Positions 22,752 to 36,197 of a stretch of DNA of 64,000 nt are shown piece by piece (within the stretch, counting starts at the first letter, position 1; each line of letters begins with the position of its first letter). The stretch lies in assembly GCA_003439945.1 (NCBI GenBank), contig QVRM01006811.1:412001-476000 (forward strand). Reading direction: 5' to 3'. The notes beneath the pieces were generated by a model. That model searched no databases and was not told where the DNA came from. It worked only from the letters and a program-made list of their open reading frames with translations. The DNA comes from Dermanyssus gallinae. Its lineage: Eukaryota > Arthropoda > Arachnida > Mesostigmata > Dermanyssidae. Position numbers and translations under genes: made by a program.

Positions 22752-22920
22752 GTGGCTTAGGCGGCTAACGCACCGTCTCGAAACGGGGCGGCGTTGCCAT
22801 GGCAACCACGGTTAGCAAAACATCGCTAGTTTGAGCCCCGGCCGTGCTGGTTGAATTTGTTGGACGTAGTTGTCATTGCCCTGCTGCTGCTACATACCTC
22901 TGCTGGAGAAAGCCTATATA
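22752..22920 (+). mobile_element. Candidate tRNA-derived SINE
   Basis: The A-box-like tggcttaggcgg at about 22754 matches the pol III consensus well. About 70 bp later ctagtttgagcccc is a weakened B box. The long inter-box spacing and the ctagtt-ga sequence resemble SINE-2, but the tail is different. A 14-bp palindrome, gttgccatggcaac, lies between the boxes. Only one copy is seen, so the boundaries are guesses. Confidence 0.4.
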
Positions 22921-24652
22921 ATTCCAGTACGAGAACGCGATGACGATAGATGCATTTAGACGATATCGTGCCAAAACTCCACAAAGTCAACCACACGCTA
23001 CCACGAGTGTGGGGGGCTAAGTCCGGGGAGTGGCTTCCTACGAAAGCCGAACTGGTTGAGAGGATGGAAGTAAATGTTGTCGAAGTATCTAATCAGTATG
23101 GTGCTAGCTTCAGCATCTTTGCCGGAACCCCCATAATCCGACAGGCCTAACCTGCCCGCCGGTTTTCCATAGCATTTGCTACCTTTGCATCATAACGTGA
23201 GCGAACGCAAAGTGTTTGCCACTGTTCTTTCGTAAACAATGATGGTCAGAGGACCTGGCTGGCACAGTCTAAGCCATCACTAATACTGTGTCTATCGCGT
23301 CGCCTACGTATTGCAGAAGCCGCCAGCGAATGCCCCATCCAGAAGGTTCAAACAGAGCTCCGATCCTTTGAAGTTTTCGACAACGACAACAACGCATTAT
23401 AGGAGAGCCGCGTAAAAACGAACCCGCCAGCGGTGTGGATTACCTTTGCTAAGACTTTTGATTCTTGCTATTGGCAGGGCGAGCATTCGTCGAACAAGAG
23501 TCTGTCAACGTTCATTGGTTAGGCAGCTGGGTGTGCGTTGGTCTCACTTGAGGAATGAGTCTGTATATTTGCATTTCATCAAGGCTTAATTTCTGTCGAT
23601 ATTGCTAGCTCGTCTGAGACACACCCTTGGCACAGATGTATGCGGACTCTTGTAGTTTACGCTCATCTAGCTACTAAATAGCTGGAGCTAGTAGCCCGTT
23701 CGTTTTTGCCCAGGCTGCCAGCAGCACCTGCAAGCTAATTCATTGCGATCGTTTTGCGATTACAGATCCCAACCGCACACACCTGTTGCATCAGACCAGA
23801 GTGCCTGCAAGCATTACAACGCGCGGAATGCCAGAAATGCCTCCGCAGGGAGAGAATTATTACAGCAAACAAAAAAGAACACGCACACACCTTAAGAGGA
23901 AGAGAGAAAGGGCAGAACATAACCAACTTTTTGTTTGAACGCCTCTCTCGTAGCCGAGACTACGCCAACATTGCTTAACGGTCAACCAATATTATCGTTG
24001 CTATTTTTATTGCGTCGCTCAACTTTCACGAATTTTTGGCTCAGTAAGCTCTGGCAAGAAACAGTAACTCACAAAAAGCACTGTGCTTAAAGCCTGCTTA
24101 GGCTCTAAACGCAAGGCCCAGGCGATTGCTATTCAGACAAATGTAATGCAGACACAAGCAAGCACGTCATCTCGTCCATTATACTATGTCTTGTCAGAAC
24201 AGCGCAGCTCGATCGGATACGACCAGCGGCTGAACAAGCTGTATGTAAAACTGGTTCAACTATTCGACAATGACGCCGGTTCGACGTCATCTTTATCACT
24301 ATCGTCCTACAGAATAACTAGGTCAATTTGTTTTCTTCTATTAACAGATTCTCATCAACAGCAACACCAAAAGCAACAGAACAGCAACGAGCGCGTTTTT
24401 CTTAAACATTTGCCATGAGGTCACGCTAAGCACAACATGGTAAACATTCGTCATCAGGTGACGCTAAGCAGGACACATAAACTTGGAGAAAAGTAATCGT
24501 CGAATGCTGGCAACAGTCGGTCAACGGTAAACACAGGTTGCCTAATGAAACCCGGCTTCTGCCTTCCGCTTAGTCCGGTTGGCCATTAAAGCCAATCAAC
24601 ATAGAAAGGCAAGCTCCCCAAGCAACACTAAGCAAACGCTATTTAAAGAATC

Positions 24653-24654
<2 letters not shown>
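22921..24654. other. No gene recognised
   Basis: Unique sequence. No repeat shared with other parts of the window and no coding motif. Confidence 0.55.

Positions 24655-24703
<49 letters not shown>
24655..24703. repeat. (TA)n microsatellite
   Basis: TA tract of about 49 bp forming the left target flank of the solo LTR. If the LTR is removed, it becomes the 3' flank of R2-like copy B. Confidence 0.95.
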
Positions 24704-25382
24704 TGTAACGATGTTGCTGCTACGCTAAGTTACTGGGGATGGTAGACTCAGCCGGGCGGCTACTACAACACGAGGGACTCAGGTACGATGAATGATGACG
24801 CGGAACGTAGGTCTGGCGTAAGGCGTAACCGGGCAACGAATGGTCATCGGCCATGCTGCCTCGGTCTATTTTATTCACTCAAGGTTCGCCGTAGCGTTCA
24901 TATAGTCATAATGTTAAATGATAGAATCGAATCTTCTCGAACATTCGGCAACGGAAATTTCCACTCGTCCCCTTCGCTGATTGGTCGGTTTAAACTACGC
25001 ATTATCACAACGTGCATGGTCTCTGGTGGTACCGTCGCCGCAGGTCGGTGCATAATTCTGATGATGATGATGATGATGTTGCCGATGTGGCGCGACAGGT
25101 CGGCGGTGATGCACGTGCCATGTTGTCGTCGCCATGTAGCTGAGCGGTTTCATGTGGAGGCTGTTGACGATTCCGGGTAAGACGAGACGCACGTTCGATG
25201 ATGTGCTCCGTCGACTGTGGTGTCGTCTCACTTGTTTGTTGTTTACAACAATGCTGGTGTAGCAGCCGGCGACGATTCTTTGGTCGAGTGGGATGACTGG
25301 TCGGCTTACTGACGCCGTCGATCATCGACGGCGCCGTAGTTGGCTGTTCTGTTGTGTAGTTGTTGTGTCTAACTTCGTTACA
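24704..25382 (-). mobile_element. Solo LTR (679 bp) with 4-bp target duplication
   Basis: Begins TGTAACGATG and ends TTCGTTACA, so the ends form a perfect 8-bp inverted repeat TGTAACGA/TCGTTACA of the LTR-retrotransposon TG..CA type. It is flanked by atat on both sides (24700-24703 and 25383-25386). No internal gag-pol is attached. On the minus strand an AATAAA occurs near 24875 with a TATA-like actatatg about 25 bp upstream; that orientation is weakly supported. An ATG trinucleotide run lies at 25059-25077. The 4-bp duplication suits Gypsy-type integrases, but TA-rich context makes chance possible. Confidence 0.7.
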
Positions 25383-25386
25383 ATAT

Positions 25387-27625
25387 TAAAAATATTGTGA
25401 TGATTTATTAATCATTTACAATACGTTTGCACATTCGGCAGTGCTCGCCTTAATAAAAATTGTGGTAAAAAGGTGTCACGTGAAGTTAAGAATCAGTTGT
25501 CCGTGTCCTTACTTGATAATAGCCCCCGCTCTTATAGACCCGGTGCGAGCGGTATAGCCTCAAGGTTCCTTGCAAAGTTAAAACGGTGAGATCCATAAGA
25601 TTCCTTTTCGTGACGCCGAGCCCCAAGAGCGTTCTCGCAGATTCGGAGTCCCATACACCACTCATAGAGATAGTGATGGATCCGAATCTGCGAGGTTTTT
25701 GCGGGTCGGGGAGCGCCGCTCTTAGGAACTCGACGTCATATTTGGTGATCTTGTCTTGCCGCGCTTTTGCCAGGTCCCGGTTCGGGCCGCAAACCTCGGC
25801 ATCTAAAACCTAGACCTCGGTAGGTGTTGTTATTACGAGGTCGGGCTTTAGACCCGGTGCGCCCGGTCGACGGAATACTTGCTCACGAGCCACCTCATGA
25901 CCCCTTTCGCGGAGAAGACGCGCCACGCGATCACAGACGTCGTCATGTCTCTTTATGGTTTGTTTGTGTGTTGTATCGCACATGTGAGCGACATGAGCCA
26001 ACGTCTCAGGCGCATGACACCCGTGCCTACAACGTTTGTTGTAGCCCGGGCGTCCCCTGGCCAATCTGGCACGCGTTGGTAGTGCGTTGATCCTGAGCTT
26101 TAGTAGGTTTAAATACTCCTTACCAGATAGGTAGGGCATACCCTTAATCCAGTAATGTACAAAGGGCGTTTCGTGTGCTTTTTAAAATGTGCCCCATCGA
26201 ACGTGTTGTATAGTTGTTGAGACCAGTAATCGGTCTCTTGTGTAGCGGTCTCAATGGAGGTTCCCAAGCGCTCGCAAAGAAGTCTTGTTTTCGCAAGATC
26301 TTTTTTGAAGTGCTCGGTGGTTAGCATCCATTGGACCCCAAGGTGCGTGGACTGTTGAAGTGCTGTCAGGCGGGAGAGGCGGAGTCTGGGAATGAATGTT
26401 TGGAGGCAGGGTATGTCCAGACCGCCGTGTGCTGTGTGCGTGTACAGGTAGGCGTTCGGCACTTAGTTTTCGCGCTTAAGCCATCTCGACTTAACAACCT
26501 TTCTGATCTCTTTATCTAGGTCGCTAAGGAGTGCGTAAGATGGTCTGGGACCGGAGACCAGTTTATATAGGAGACGGGGAATGAGAAAGTCTTTCAAATA
26601 TATGAGTCTTTGGTGGGGTTTAAGGGGAGCTATCGTTAGTCTGTTGAGTAAATTAAGGAGTATATCTTTGGTGGACTCAACTCTGCCATTGCTGTCAAAG
26701 TCGATTCTAAGATATGTCCACCGATCGCTCATACCTTTAGCTGGCAATTGCCGATCTCCAACGTTAAATTCTGGTACGGTATTGATAAAACCTTTACCTT
26801 CCTTCCTATTAAATAGGTGGGAGATAGTTAAGCTTTTATTAGTATTAATTTCAAGGCCTCGGGATTTCAAAAGTGGGTCCGCAATATTAAGGAGCCGTTG
26901 GAGAGTAGATTTCGTGGAGGCTAGGAGGATGAGATCATCCGCAAAGGCTAAGCCTATAAGGCGGCAGTCATCAGTAAGTTGGTACCCGAGATTAGTTTTG
27001 TCTAATTTTGAAATAATGTCGTCGAGAACTAGATTAAATAAAAGGGGGGGCAGAGGATCTCCCTGCCTAACACCCCTAGTTGGCCGAAATGTGCGACATT
27101 CTTGTCCAAATTCTATGAGAGTTTTAGATGAGAGGTACAAGCGTTCGATATAATTAATGAATACCTCCGAGTATCCGCGAGTCCGGAGTGACCACAGAAC
27201 GGAGTCATGACTCATTTGTCGAACGCCTTACGGAGGTCGATTGAGGCGAGTCTGAGCTCACGTCCTGCAGACTTGGCATCGTTAAGGATACCATCCAGAA
27301 CCGCAAGATTCTCGAAGGTGCCATTATAGGGGAGAAACGCTCGCTGGATTGGGAGAAGTTTAATAGATTTCTGGAGGCGTCTAGAGAGCATTTTGTTAAG
27401 CGTTCGTTGTAAGTATGAACTAATAGATAGGGGTCGCAGATCGCTTGGGGCTGTGGCATTGTTAATTTTAGGGATAAACGCTAAGCGACCAGTTTCATGG
27501 GCTGAGGTAATATCGCTAATTAATAGTATGTTAAGAATACAACAGACTACTTCTAACGGGAGTTTAGGGAGGGACGAAAGACAAATCCCGTCCAAACCTA
27601 GTGCTTTAGAAGATCCGCGGAGAGG
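25387..27625 (-). mobile_element. R2-like non-LTR retrotransposon copy B, 5'-truncated
   Basis: The longest copy of the family with 3' fragments at 1902, 37381 and 53653. The 3' UTR (about 100 nt, 25387-25485) is nearly identical in copies A, B and C. Truncation falls just upstream of RT motif 1, and the break point touches a 90-bp TA tract. On the 3' side a TA tract also follows once the later solo LTR (24704-25382) is subtracted. The N-terminal zinc-finger/Myb region usual in R2 elements is missing. Confidence 0.85.
25486..27624 (-). pseudogene. R2-superfamily reverse transcriptase-endonuclease, broken
   Basis: Order along the minus strand: RT motif ALGLDGI, then RLAFIPK, the first catalytic strand LASIDLRKAFDK, GVRQGDPLPPLLFNL, and an intact active site LAFADDLILLAS. 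A thumb/linker follows (APLKPHQRLIYLKDFLIP), then a zinc knuckle (CRHGCHAPETLAHVAHMC). The restriction-like endonuclease comes last, with KPDLV and, past a stop, VLDAEV and a later K. The RT copies the RNA and the endonuclease nicks target DNA. Breaks: a frameshift near 27215, TAA at 26463, a frameshift near 26139, and TAG at 25810 where copy C has Trp. The zinc knuckle followed by a C-terminal RLE identifies an R2/R4-type rather than APE-type element. The frame ends RTRTTDS at 25486. Confidence 0.85.
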
Positions 27626-27637
27626 ATATATATATAA

Positions 27638-27717
<80 letters not shown>
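27626..27717. repeat. (TA)n microsatellite
   Basis: About 92 bp, with one AAATG interruption near its left end, bordering the truncated 5' end of R2-like copy B. Confidence 0.95.
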
Positions 27718-27719
<2 letters not shown>

Positions 27720-28260
27720 TAGTTACTCTGAATGTATTTAATAAAGACGCCTAGCGCATAGGTCACGCGACGGCTAACTAGACCTTGCGATTCTTTTTTG
27801 CAAAAGCCAACTTATTAAGGTTATGCTTGGCATGTTCACAACAAAACTGCTAGGAACTAAACTCTAATACATATTTACTTGCGTATAATGCTACACAATA
27901 GTGATCTGAGGCCGGTACACTCTAACACACTTATTCCTTTTCTACAGTTTTCTGCTAACGACAATACAACTTAGAATATTCGAGGCAAACGTATATCTTA
28001 TGTTCGTTTTTCTTGCAATAACATTTGATAGTATGTTATTTGCGTTTCGTGTTTGCGTCCCCCTGGCATTGCGTTATATTTGGTGAAAGCGTTCCTGGGC
28101 GTTGTAAAGAGCCCTAAACAACCCCACATCATATTCATTTAGCTGCTCGTAGCGGCAGGTAACGCCGCTTTTTCCAGCCACCTGCGTCTCTTTAAAAAAC
28201 CCGGTTTCCAGTGAAACAAGATTGCCACGTCCTAAACATATCCATAAGAACTACAACCCT
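27718..28260. other. No gene recognised
   Basis: AT-rich unique sequence without long ORFs. Confidence 0.6.
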
Positions 28261-28425
28261 CAGCCAATATTTAACATCCACGGGTTTGCTTTGGCTTTGC
28301 TTCAAAAGACGGATCCCCCTAAATACAAATGTGCAACTGTGGGGATCGAACCCGTGCTCACATGTGGTTCCTTCGATTGCGAGGCGCACGCGAATGCACC
28401 CCGCCACCGGGCTTGACTACCCATA
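28261..28425 (-). mobile_element. tRNA-derived SINE-1, copy 1
   Basis: On the minus strand: head agcccggtggcggggtgca with the A-box region at 28395-28406, and B box GGTTCGATCCC at 28342-28352. A body containing gatccgtcttttgaagc follows, and the tail is ggatgttaaatattggctg. Copies at 46768 (plus) and 62489 (minus) share head, body and tail. The gttaaa tail block resembles tails I know from other invertebrate SINEs. Confidence 0.8.
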
Positions 28426-28439
28426 CCCCGGCCCTGACT

Positions 28440-29641
28440 CAATAGAACTAACTTTTTATATAGTTTACTCAAATTATAGCGAAAGCTCTGGCCACTTCGT
28501 GCTTTAATTGGACTGCATTGCAATCTCATTTAAATGTCAGTATTTCATAAATCATGCCTATTATTAAACCTAGGTCATTCATCATATATCTATGTTTGAG
28601 AAGTTTATTGCCAGTCTTACGGGCATAGCTTAGATCTAAGCGATCAGCATGCAGCCCATCTACCTGGGTCGTTCGTTAAGTAAGGTACATTTCCTCGAAA
28701 TGATCCCATATTGCACGTTGTAGTATAAGTCAGGAAAGCTACACTCTTTATCAATCTTGTACCAAGTTTGTTCTTCATTCAAACGTGGCTGGATATCAAA
28801 CAAAGGTGGAAGCACACCCTATATGTACAATTGAAAATACTACGCCAGAAATTATTAAAAACACTCATCGTATTGTGATGAAAGACAGCCTTATTAAAGC
28901 GCTTGACATAATGAGTAGGCACCTCAGTAGATATGGCACATAACGTATTGCCCGAGGACCGAAAAAATACGTAGGCATGAAACAAATACGTATGGGCCAA
29001 ATATTTTTCTTGCGCACCCCATATTGCACCTTATTCCTTAAATGCAAATGAAGTCCGTCACAAAGTGCCGATACTGACTAACGATCTTTGGCAATGATAC
29101 ACATATTCTCACATCTTTACGCTTCACTGTTATCCATCCTGGCAGTATATATTATAAGGTGTTTACGTAGTAACTAAACACCAGTGACCCGAGGTTAATT
29201 GCCTGCCTCTTGCAGACAGTAAGGTCGCTCGCTTTCTTGTAAGATAAAAATTGTTTACTTGAATTCTAAATGCACGGTTTTAGGAAATCCTTTAATCCTC
29301 TATGCGAATTTCTCCTCCACCCCGACCAGCTGAAATTCAGCACTTTCTGTGAGTTACCTGTGTGCCAGAGCTGCACCGGCTAATGGCCCGGACGATGGAG
29401 GGTGCTCGTAATGAATCAGCGATTTACATTGGCATGGTAAATGCTGCTGAATGCTGCTTTTTAAGCGGACTAGATTTGAGGATTAGCAAAGACGCTATTC
29501 TAGCTTGTGTCAAACGTGCGTGCTCCAGAGACGTCCCTTTGTGTACATCAGACTTTTGAATGATTCACCAGCTAAACCTATAGCCAATTAATGTAAAGTC
29601 GTGAATAAAACGAAATATATACAACCGACTCAACCGTATAC

Positions 29642-29644
<3 letters not shown>
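28440..29644. other. No gene recognised
   Basis: AT-rich unique sequence. Short frames only. Confidence 0.6.

Positions 29645-29686
<42 letters not shown>
29645..29686. repeat. (TA)n microsatellite
   Basis: Perfect TA run of about 42 bp. Confidence 0.95.
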
Positions 29687-29689
<3 letters not shown>

Positions 29690-29690
<1 letters not shown>

Positions 29691-31430
29691 CGAGGGTGGA
29701 TCGAAAAGTGTAAATACAAATGTATAAAAAAACAAAACATTTAATGAATCATTCAAAGTGCTTTTGTTTCCCTAAAAATAACTCCTATCCGCTCCAAAGT
29801 ACCTGTGCCACCTTCTTTTCCACTTTTGAAAAAAAATAAACACGTTTTTTTAGTTGAGTTGCTTCTGCGAATTTTTCTTTATCTTATCTGTAGTTTTGAA
29901 ACGATGCCTCTGCATTTTTTTATCTGTGGAAACAGAAAAAAGGCAAGAAGCTAAGTTCGGCGAATTGGAAGGTTGATAATTAGAAATCAGTAACGGTGTG
30001 TGCGCCGGTTCGTTGTTGTGATCGATAAAGGATCCAAGAGTTGTTTGCTCATAGTTTAGGTCTTTTGCGCGTTAGACGCTTTGTAAAAAACATTTCGTCT
30101 GAGGGTTGTACTTATCCGCTTACAGTATCGATACATTATGTCAATTGTTGAAGTACAACACATACCCCACGGTACAGCCTTCGCCGCGCATGACCACGAC
30201 TGCAAATTCAAAGAATGCTCCTACTGCCATAAGCAAGACTACCTGCCTAGACTTGGACTTGTCTACTTAAACCGTTTATTGCTATAAGAAAAATGCCCAA
30301 TTATTAAAGTAAAGCCTTCGCGTACGCGCGTCAAGCCACTGACCGTTCTCACTGACCGGCGGTTATTGCTGTGGTGCTACGGTGGTGTGCCTTGATGCTT
30401 GCCAGTCTGCTTATGGCTAGTTCTTAAGCTTGGCTTGCTTAACTTATTTATGACAGAATAGAAACTCCTTTATTACTAAAATAAAGGGCGATGAACGACT
30501 GATCGCTGCAGTAGACCTGGTTCGCACCAGGCGTATATAATATTCATGTACTCCGTTTCTGCTACGCATTTAGGCACATACAGCATTTGGCTTCTGCGAT
30601 ACTTAGGCCACACGTTAAAAAGTAATCGGTAACGTTTGCACCCACAACTAAAGCTAGAACTCGTTTGCCATTATTCCTGGGTATGTCAATTAACAACGAT
30701 AAAACAATGTCGTTCGGTTGGAAATCGCAATCCCCTTTAAGAGTCTCCTTAAGGATCAGCCTTCTCTCCTTGCATATCTTTAATCATACTTATGATATTG
30801 TAATTGTAATAATACTTATGATTTGAGGCAGTTGCTTTAGGACTGCGTGTTACTCTGAAATAGCATGTCGATTTTCTATTGTTTGATTCCATGACCTCAC
30901 GACTCCAAGCCGGTCGTTTTCAGATCACATGCTTTGACAAAGCCAACGCCCAAGGGTAGCTTCAATCGGTGCGAGCTTGCCAAGCGGGGTTGTCGACCTG
31001 CTTAATTGCCTCTGCCGCACAAGCATGACGTGATGCGACCGAGCTTATCGCAATGATGTGAAGCCTATTACCAGCCTTATTCGGTATCGTGAGACGTCAG
31101 CCCAGAGACTGTGTCTGCTTTACACTTGAAAGCCGGCAAGCAAACAATATTGATATAACTTACGTCTAGCATGTTCGTGCTTATTTTTTTCGTAAGAATG
31201 TATCAGACGCAGAGCGTTACGATGCTGCATCGTTAGCGCGATATGGAAGGCATGATTCATTCGTAACTTGTAGGATCGAACCAGATTATCAATACGGTTT
31301 TTCACAGACTAGAAACTCAGAAATTGTCTCACGAACATAGCGGCATGCTTAGTTTCTCTATAGAACTACTGATTTCCGAATCACACATATTGTGCTCCCA
31401 TGTCTTACGACAGTATTACTCATTTATATC
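29690..31430. other. No gene recognised
   Basis: Over 1.7 kb with stops in all frames and no repeats matching elsewhere in the window. Confidence 0.6.
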
Positions 31431-31439
31431 TTAACATTT

Positions 31440-31721
31440 TCATTGCCTTCTCATCTTAGAGAGTGCGGGCTGTGCGAACGATAGCATACATTCGTGCAAG
31501 TACGTCGTCATAACAAGAATGTAGAGGCCAGTCGAGCAGTACGTTTTCGGCGGTGGCACAACTTTGGTCGTAAAGCGAATATTGTCCACTCGCAAAGCGC
31601 CAGACCAGAGCACAGAGACACGAATTTTGTTTAACCTCCCACCTATCATAGCCAGACGATATAGAACACGACCTGCGGGTGTACATTCTCTGTCTCTCGA
31701 ATGCGCTGGTGCCTTTTCCAC
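31440..31721 (-). pseudogene. Weak candidate LINE C-terminal remnant
   Basis: Two overlapping minus-strand frames give RVLYRLA and, after a shift, SCATAENVLLDWPLHSCYDD. This resembles the cysteine/histidine pattern (ETxEHvLxxCPxY) at the end of many LINE ORF2 proteins, but the expected cysteines are mostly replaced. If real it is very old. I cannot exclude chance. Confidence 0.2.
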
Positions 31722-32553
31722 TAAAACCCCTCAGGTCAAATCGTTTCCTATCGGCGGCCCCGAAAACGTTTGGATGGTCTGCTGTTGGACTGTGCGACGA
31801 AACTCCACAGAGACCTCAACCGCAGCCTCGGGATGCCGCGACACGGTCGTCAAGCTTGATCTTAGTGAACCAGAAAGGTGAAGGCGACCGAGTTTATCTG
31901 TCCAGCTGTAATTGTCTGCGTTGTCTATCTGGCAGCAAAATTCGGCTCCCGTCGTCCAAAGCGACCTACAACGAACCTTTTAACTCCCAACGGACAATAG
32001 GAGACGGGTTGTGCAGCCTACGTGAGTAGAGTGATGAGGAATGACTGGAATCACTGACATTGCTTGCCGTGCTCTGCCGTGCGCGATAAATGTGGCCAGG
32101 CCACCTCCGTTCGTCCTCGCCATGACCGTCGCTATGAACTACCCGCATGAGTCGACTACGGTTCTTTGACAGCTGGCGACTGCGTCGTTGCATTGCTGCA
32201 ACTGAGCTGCGTTCGGTCCTTCGCCAGTCTGGCCGCCCCGGGTAGCGTCTTTGTATTAAAGCAACAAATTCACCCCGACGATGAAACCCCCGACGCCAGC
32301 TTACGAAGCTAACCCCTTCCTACCTAGCCAGCTCCCCCACGTCTCATCCCTGATAGCGATCAGCGCCCAATGACAACGACAGTGGTGGCGGTGCTGTAAG
32401 CGCAAGAAGTATCTTTATGCGTTCGATGCAAAGCATTCTTTTGGCGTCGTCACCACGGGCACATATATTCATTTTCCATTATACTCGTTTTCTTTCTAGC
32501 GAATGGCGGAAGCTGGCCGACCGGAGAGGAGGTATTTCTTTCCTTCACTCGCC

Positions 32554-32556
<3 letters not shown>
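31722..32556. other. No gene recognised
   Basis: Moderately GC-rich with several open frames but no motif I can defend. Confidence 0.5.
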
Positions 32557-32739
<183 letters not shown>

Positions 32740-35700
32740 CGCACTCTGTGGGCTCCGAGGAGTCCCTCGGGCTGCTCGATCAAGAGAAGTCAGCGAGTTA
32801 ACCGCGTTGATGCTGTTGCTGTTGGTGCGGCGTGTGCCTACGGTTGTTGCGAGGACACGTCTGTCGTTGACAGGAGGCCAGACACAGAACGGAAACAAAT
32901 ACCGTGCCGCCATTGGTTACTGCCCCGACATCAGCACCGGCGGTCGAGTCGCAGCCTGCCGGAGTCAGTCTTTTTTTAACATTTTTCGCTCACCCTCCTA
33001 AATCATATCGAACCGTTGCGTCTCTGCCATTGTACTTCTCTTGGGCTACAGCCACTGAACGTTCGCTAACAACAGTGACCGTGTTGTAGCAGTTTGGGCA
33101 TCTATTTCGCAGAGCTTCTTACGCGAAGTCGAGAACTACAGAGCTAATGGCTCGCCGTTGACTTTGCGTACGAAGCATCAACATCAAACACACAGGGAAA
33201 TGCAATGCAAGGGCATAGACACAAAACGTCGACTCATTCACTCAGCCGCTGAGATTAACAGAGGCCGTACGGACAGAGGACGATCGTAGGTTCCCCTCGT
33301 AGGGCTCCGGTGGACGCTAAAACCTGATAGGAAGCTAGCGGTCATACAGCTGGACTGCGTTTATAATAGATCATCCAACGCTCCTTATCGCGCGGAATAG
33401 CGTGTATAAATCTTCGTATATATAAATCATTGTGTTTTACCTCCCCCCCCCCCCCATCTTCATCTTTCCTATATTAACTGCATACGCGCTAAGTATTTTG
33501 CCTACCCACACACATCACGATTTTTATTGCGGAATGATAACAATGACAACAAACAACATTATTGCTCCCTTATTATTATAACTACGACGTGTGAGTCTCG
33601 GCTAGACGTTCATCGTTTGCTGGATTCATTTGTGGCGCTCGCAATATAATCCGCGTTTCGCCTACAGACGGCCAAATACAGCACCTACCTCAAAAACTGT
33701 ACCTCGCATTGCTCTCATGCGATCATAAGCCCAACCGTAAACCTTTGAAAACGACTCAGTTTCCTCACTTGTGGATTTAAAGGTCTCTATTGCGATGCGT
33801 AGGAGAATTTAATCTTCAAGTTTAAGTTCCAAGTTCCAAGTTCAAACGTGGTTTATTCAACGGAACTGCCTTTTTGCAATGCTTAAATTCTCGGTAAATA
33901 AAAGTGATTACAAAATAAATCAAACACCGAGACAAATAGCACACTTGACAAGAGTTTAAAGAAAGTTTTGAATAAGCGTTTCAGTTCAGAATATTTACTA
34001 ATTTTCATGATTTTACCGTGTGTTGCTACCCATACTGTTTCGATTGGCTTACGATGCAGCTCGTAGACAACCACCGGCCATCAACACTACCTTTGCACGG
34101 ACCTTTTATGTTTAGCGGGGTGTTCCATGCATTCAGAAACAAATTGGGCGCCCAACAGGTGTCGAGCAGACAGACTAATTTGGGTTTTTTTCGAGATGAT
34201 CCGTGCGTTAGTTCGGGACCATGCCATGACTAACCCGTCTCACAGCATTCGTTGTCAATCACGGAGCATATCGTCTTGCTGTTATGTATAAATTATGCAA
34301 CTACAGTTTAAGACACTAGGCAAGCCGGCCACTGGTACTGTACAATGACTTTGCAAGGTGTCCGAACAACTGCTTGCTTCTACCGCGAAAAAAGGAGCAG
34401 ATGAACTTCTTTTTTAATGGCTTTTGATTAACAATCAACGACACAATGCCACAGCCATGCTAGGAATGATGTCGAAGCGGCCCTAACTTATGTTGGCGAG
34501 CGTACATCTGAGGCTCGGGCGTAGGCAAGGATAATGCAGTGTCAGACAGTTCAAATAAAGAAACATTAAACGGCGTTTGCCATAGGCCCATAATGCCTTG
34601 CTTTTATTACTACTAGCTAACAAATAGGAGGTTTAGGCCTAGGTAGCGACACGGTACGCTTTTTCAGCAGAACGTACTATCTTAAAAAAATTTCATTATG
34701 AAACGGACACCGGGGCCATCTTGTTAGCGCGTAGCGGTGAGGTCTGAATAACTGTACAAAAGTTTTTCCTGATACACTTCAAAGACACCAAGAGCAACAC
34801 GTCTAGCCCCTGCTTGAAGCTAAAACATGCATGCAGGCCCCGATCCGCCCCCGTATGAATGCAATTCCGTTAGTAAACGCCGTGCAGTGGAAATGACAAA
34901 GTAATGACAGTCGTCAATCATCATTGATAGCAATAACAATAGGCAAATAAGTAATAAAGGAATAATCATAAAGGTATAGGAGCATGGACGCGTTGATACA
35001 TATGAGATTGTCGCAGTGCTAGCCGAGTCGATTCGTACGCGGCCAGGTCCACAATGTTAGGAATGCGGTCGAATCGTGTAACAACTTACAGAGCAAATGT
35101 TCAGCCTCCTGGTAACAATACTCATCACAAGCAACCCCAACAGCTGCGGGTGCAACACCGTCGTCCACGATATTCACAGAGACCTCAAGCATATGCGAAT
35201 AAAGCATATTTCTGGCATATTGAGACACTTTTAGCGAGGTTTTTGTTAAGGCTTTTGCTGTAGCACAATATTTAAGCTCACATGGTAGCAGCTTTCAGAG
35301 TCCAAATATGCTTACCCAACGCCTGCAAAAGCTATCGCTGCAAAGTGGAAAGCAGTCCTAGTTGATTTCTCTGTATTTGCAATTACTACTCCATGAGCCT
35401 GATAAGAGGCAATAGCTATCCGAAGATCAATGCAACACTACAAGGATGACCCTCTTCTGCTGTTAGACTTAGACAGACTGAGCGCTAAAGCCTAGGAATT
35501 ATTATTATTATTATTATTATTCCGCAGGTCGCCAGTGTTGTCCTTGATCTAGGACACTGGCTAAACAAAGACAAAGGACACTGGAGAGAATAGCAGCTAA
35601 ATCTCCATGAGCTGCAAGCAGTCCTGCCGATCGTCGAGGTATAGAGACAGGGGTCAGCTAGATTCTGGACATTGGCCTGACTGAATACTTCGATTGAATA

Positions 35701-36197
35701 GAGAATATAAAACAATAGGAGCATCGAAGGAGTAGCGGCCGAACCGAACAGCAGATTAAGGCGAGAGTCAGAACGACAAAAAAAGAAGATAAGACTCTAC
35801 TGCATCGTCAGTGGCTGCGACGACTTACTTCAAGTTCGGTCGGTGAAGCGTACAGCTAGATATTCGGTTAAGCAAAATCAATTTTATTAAAAGCTATCTT
35901 CGCAGAGCAGCTAACATCGTTGCTATTATTGCGAACCGGGCAAACTCTCACGACCAGACTAGCGTGCGCTTCTGTGCAGTGCAAATATCTGTCCAATGAA
36001 GGATGATAAGAGGTTTGCCCGCTCGAACGAGGCGCATAGACGAGGTTCTTAAGTCAAACGATTTGCCTAACGAAGACTGCCTTGGGGCAGCGTTGTCTAT
36101 TATGGTTTAAGGTTATAAACTGAAACCTTGCGGAAATAAGGTGTTTCTTCGACTGTTTCAGTGAATAGATAATTTCTAAATGAGCGCTTCTACCTAG

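Noticed and set aside
32220..32395. LTR end followed by a gag start
   Set aside because: A TATTAAA-like signal and a short Pro-rich frame suggested it, but no termini, PBS or continuing gag could be found.
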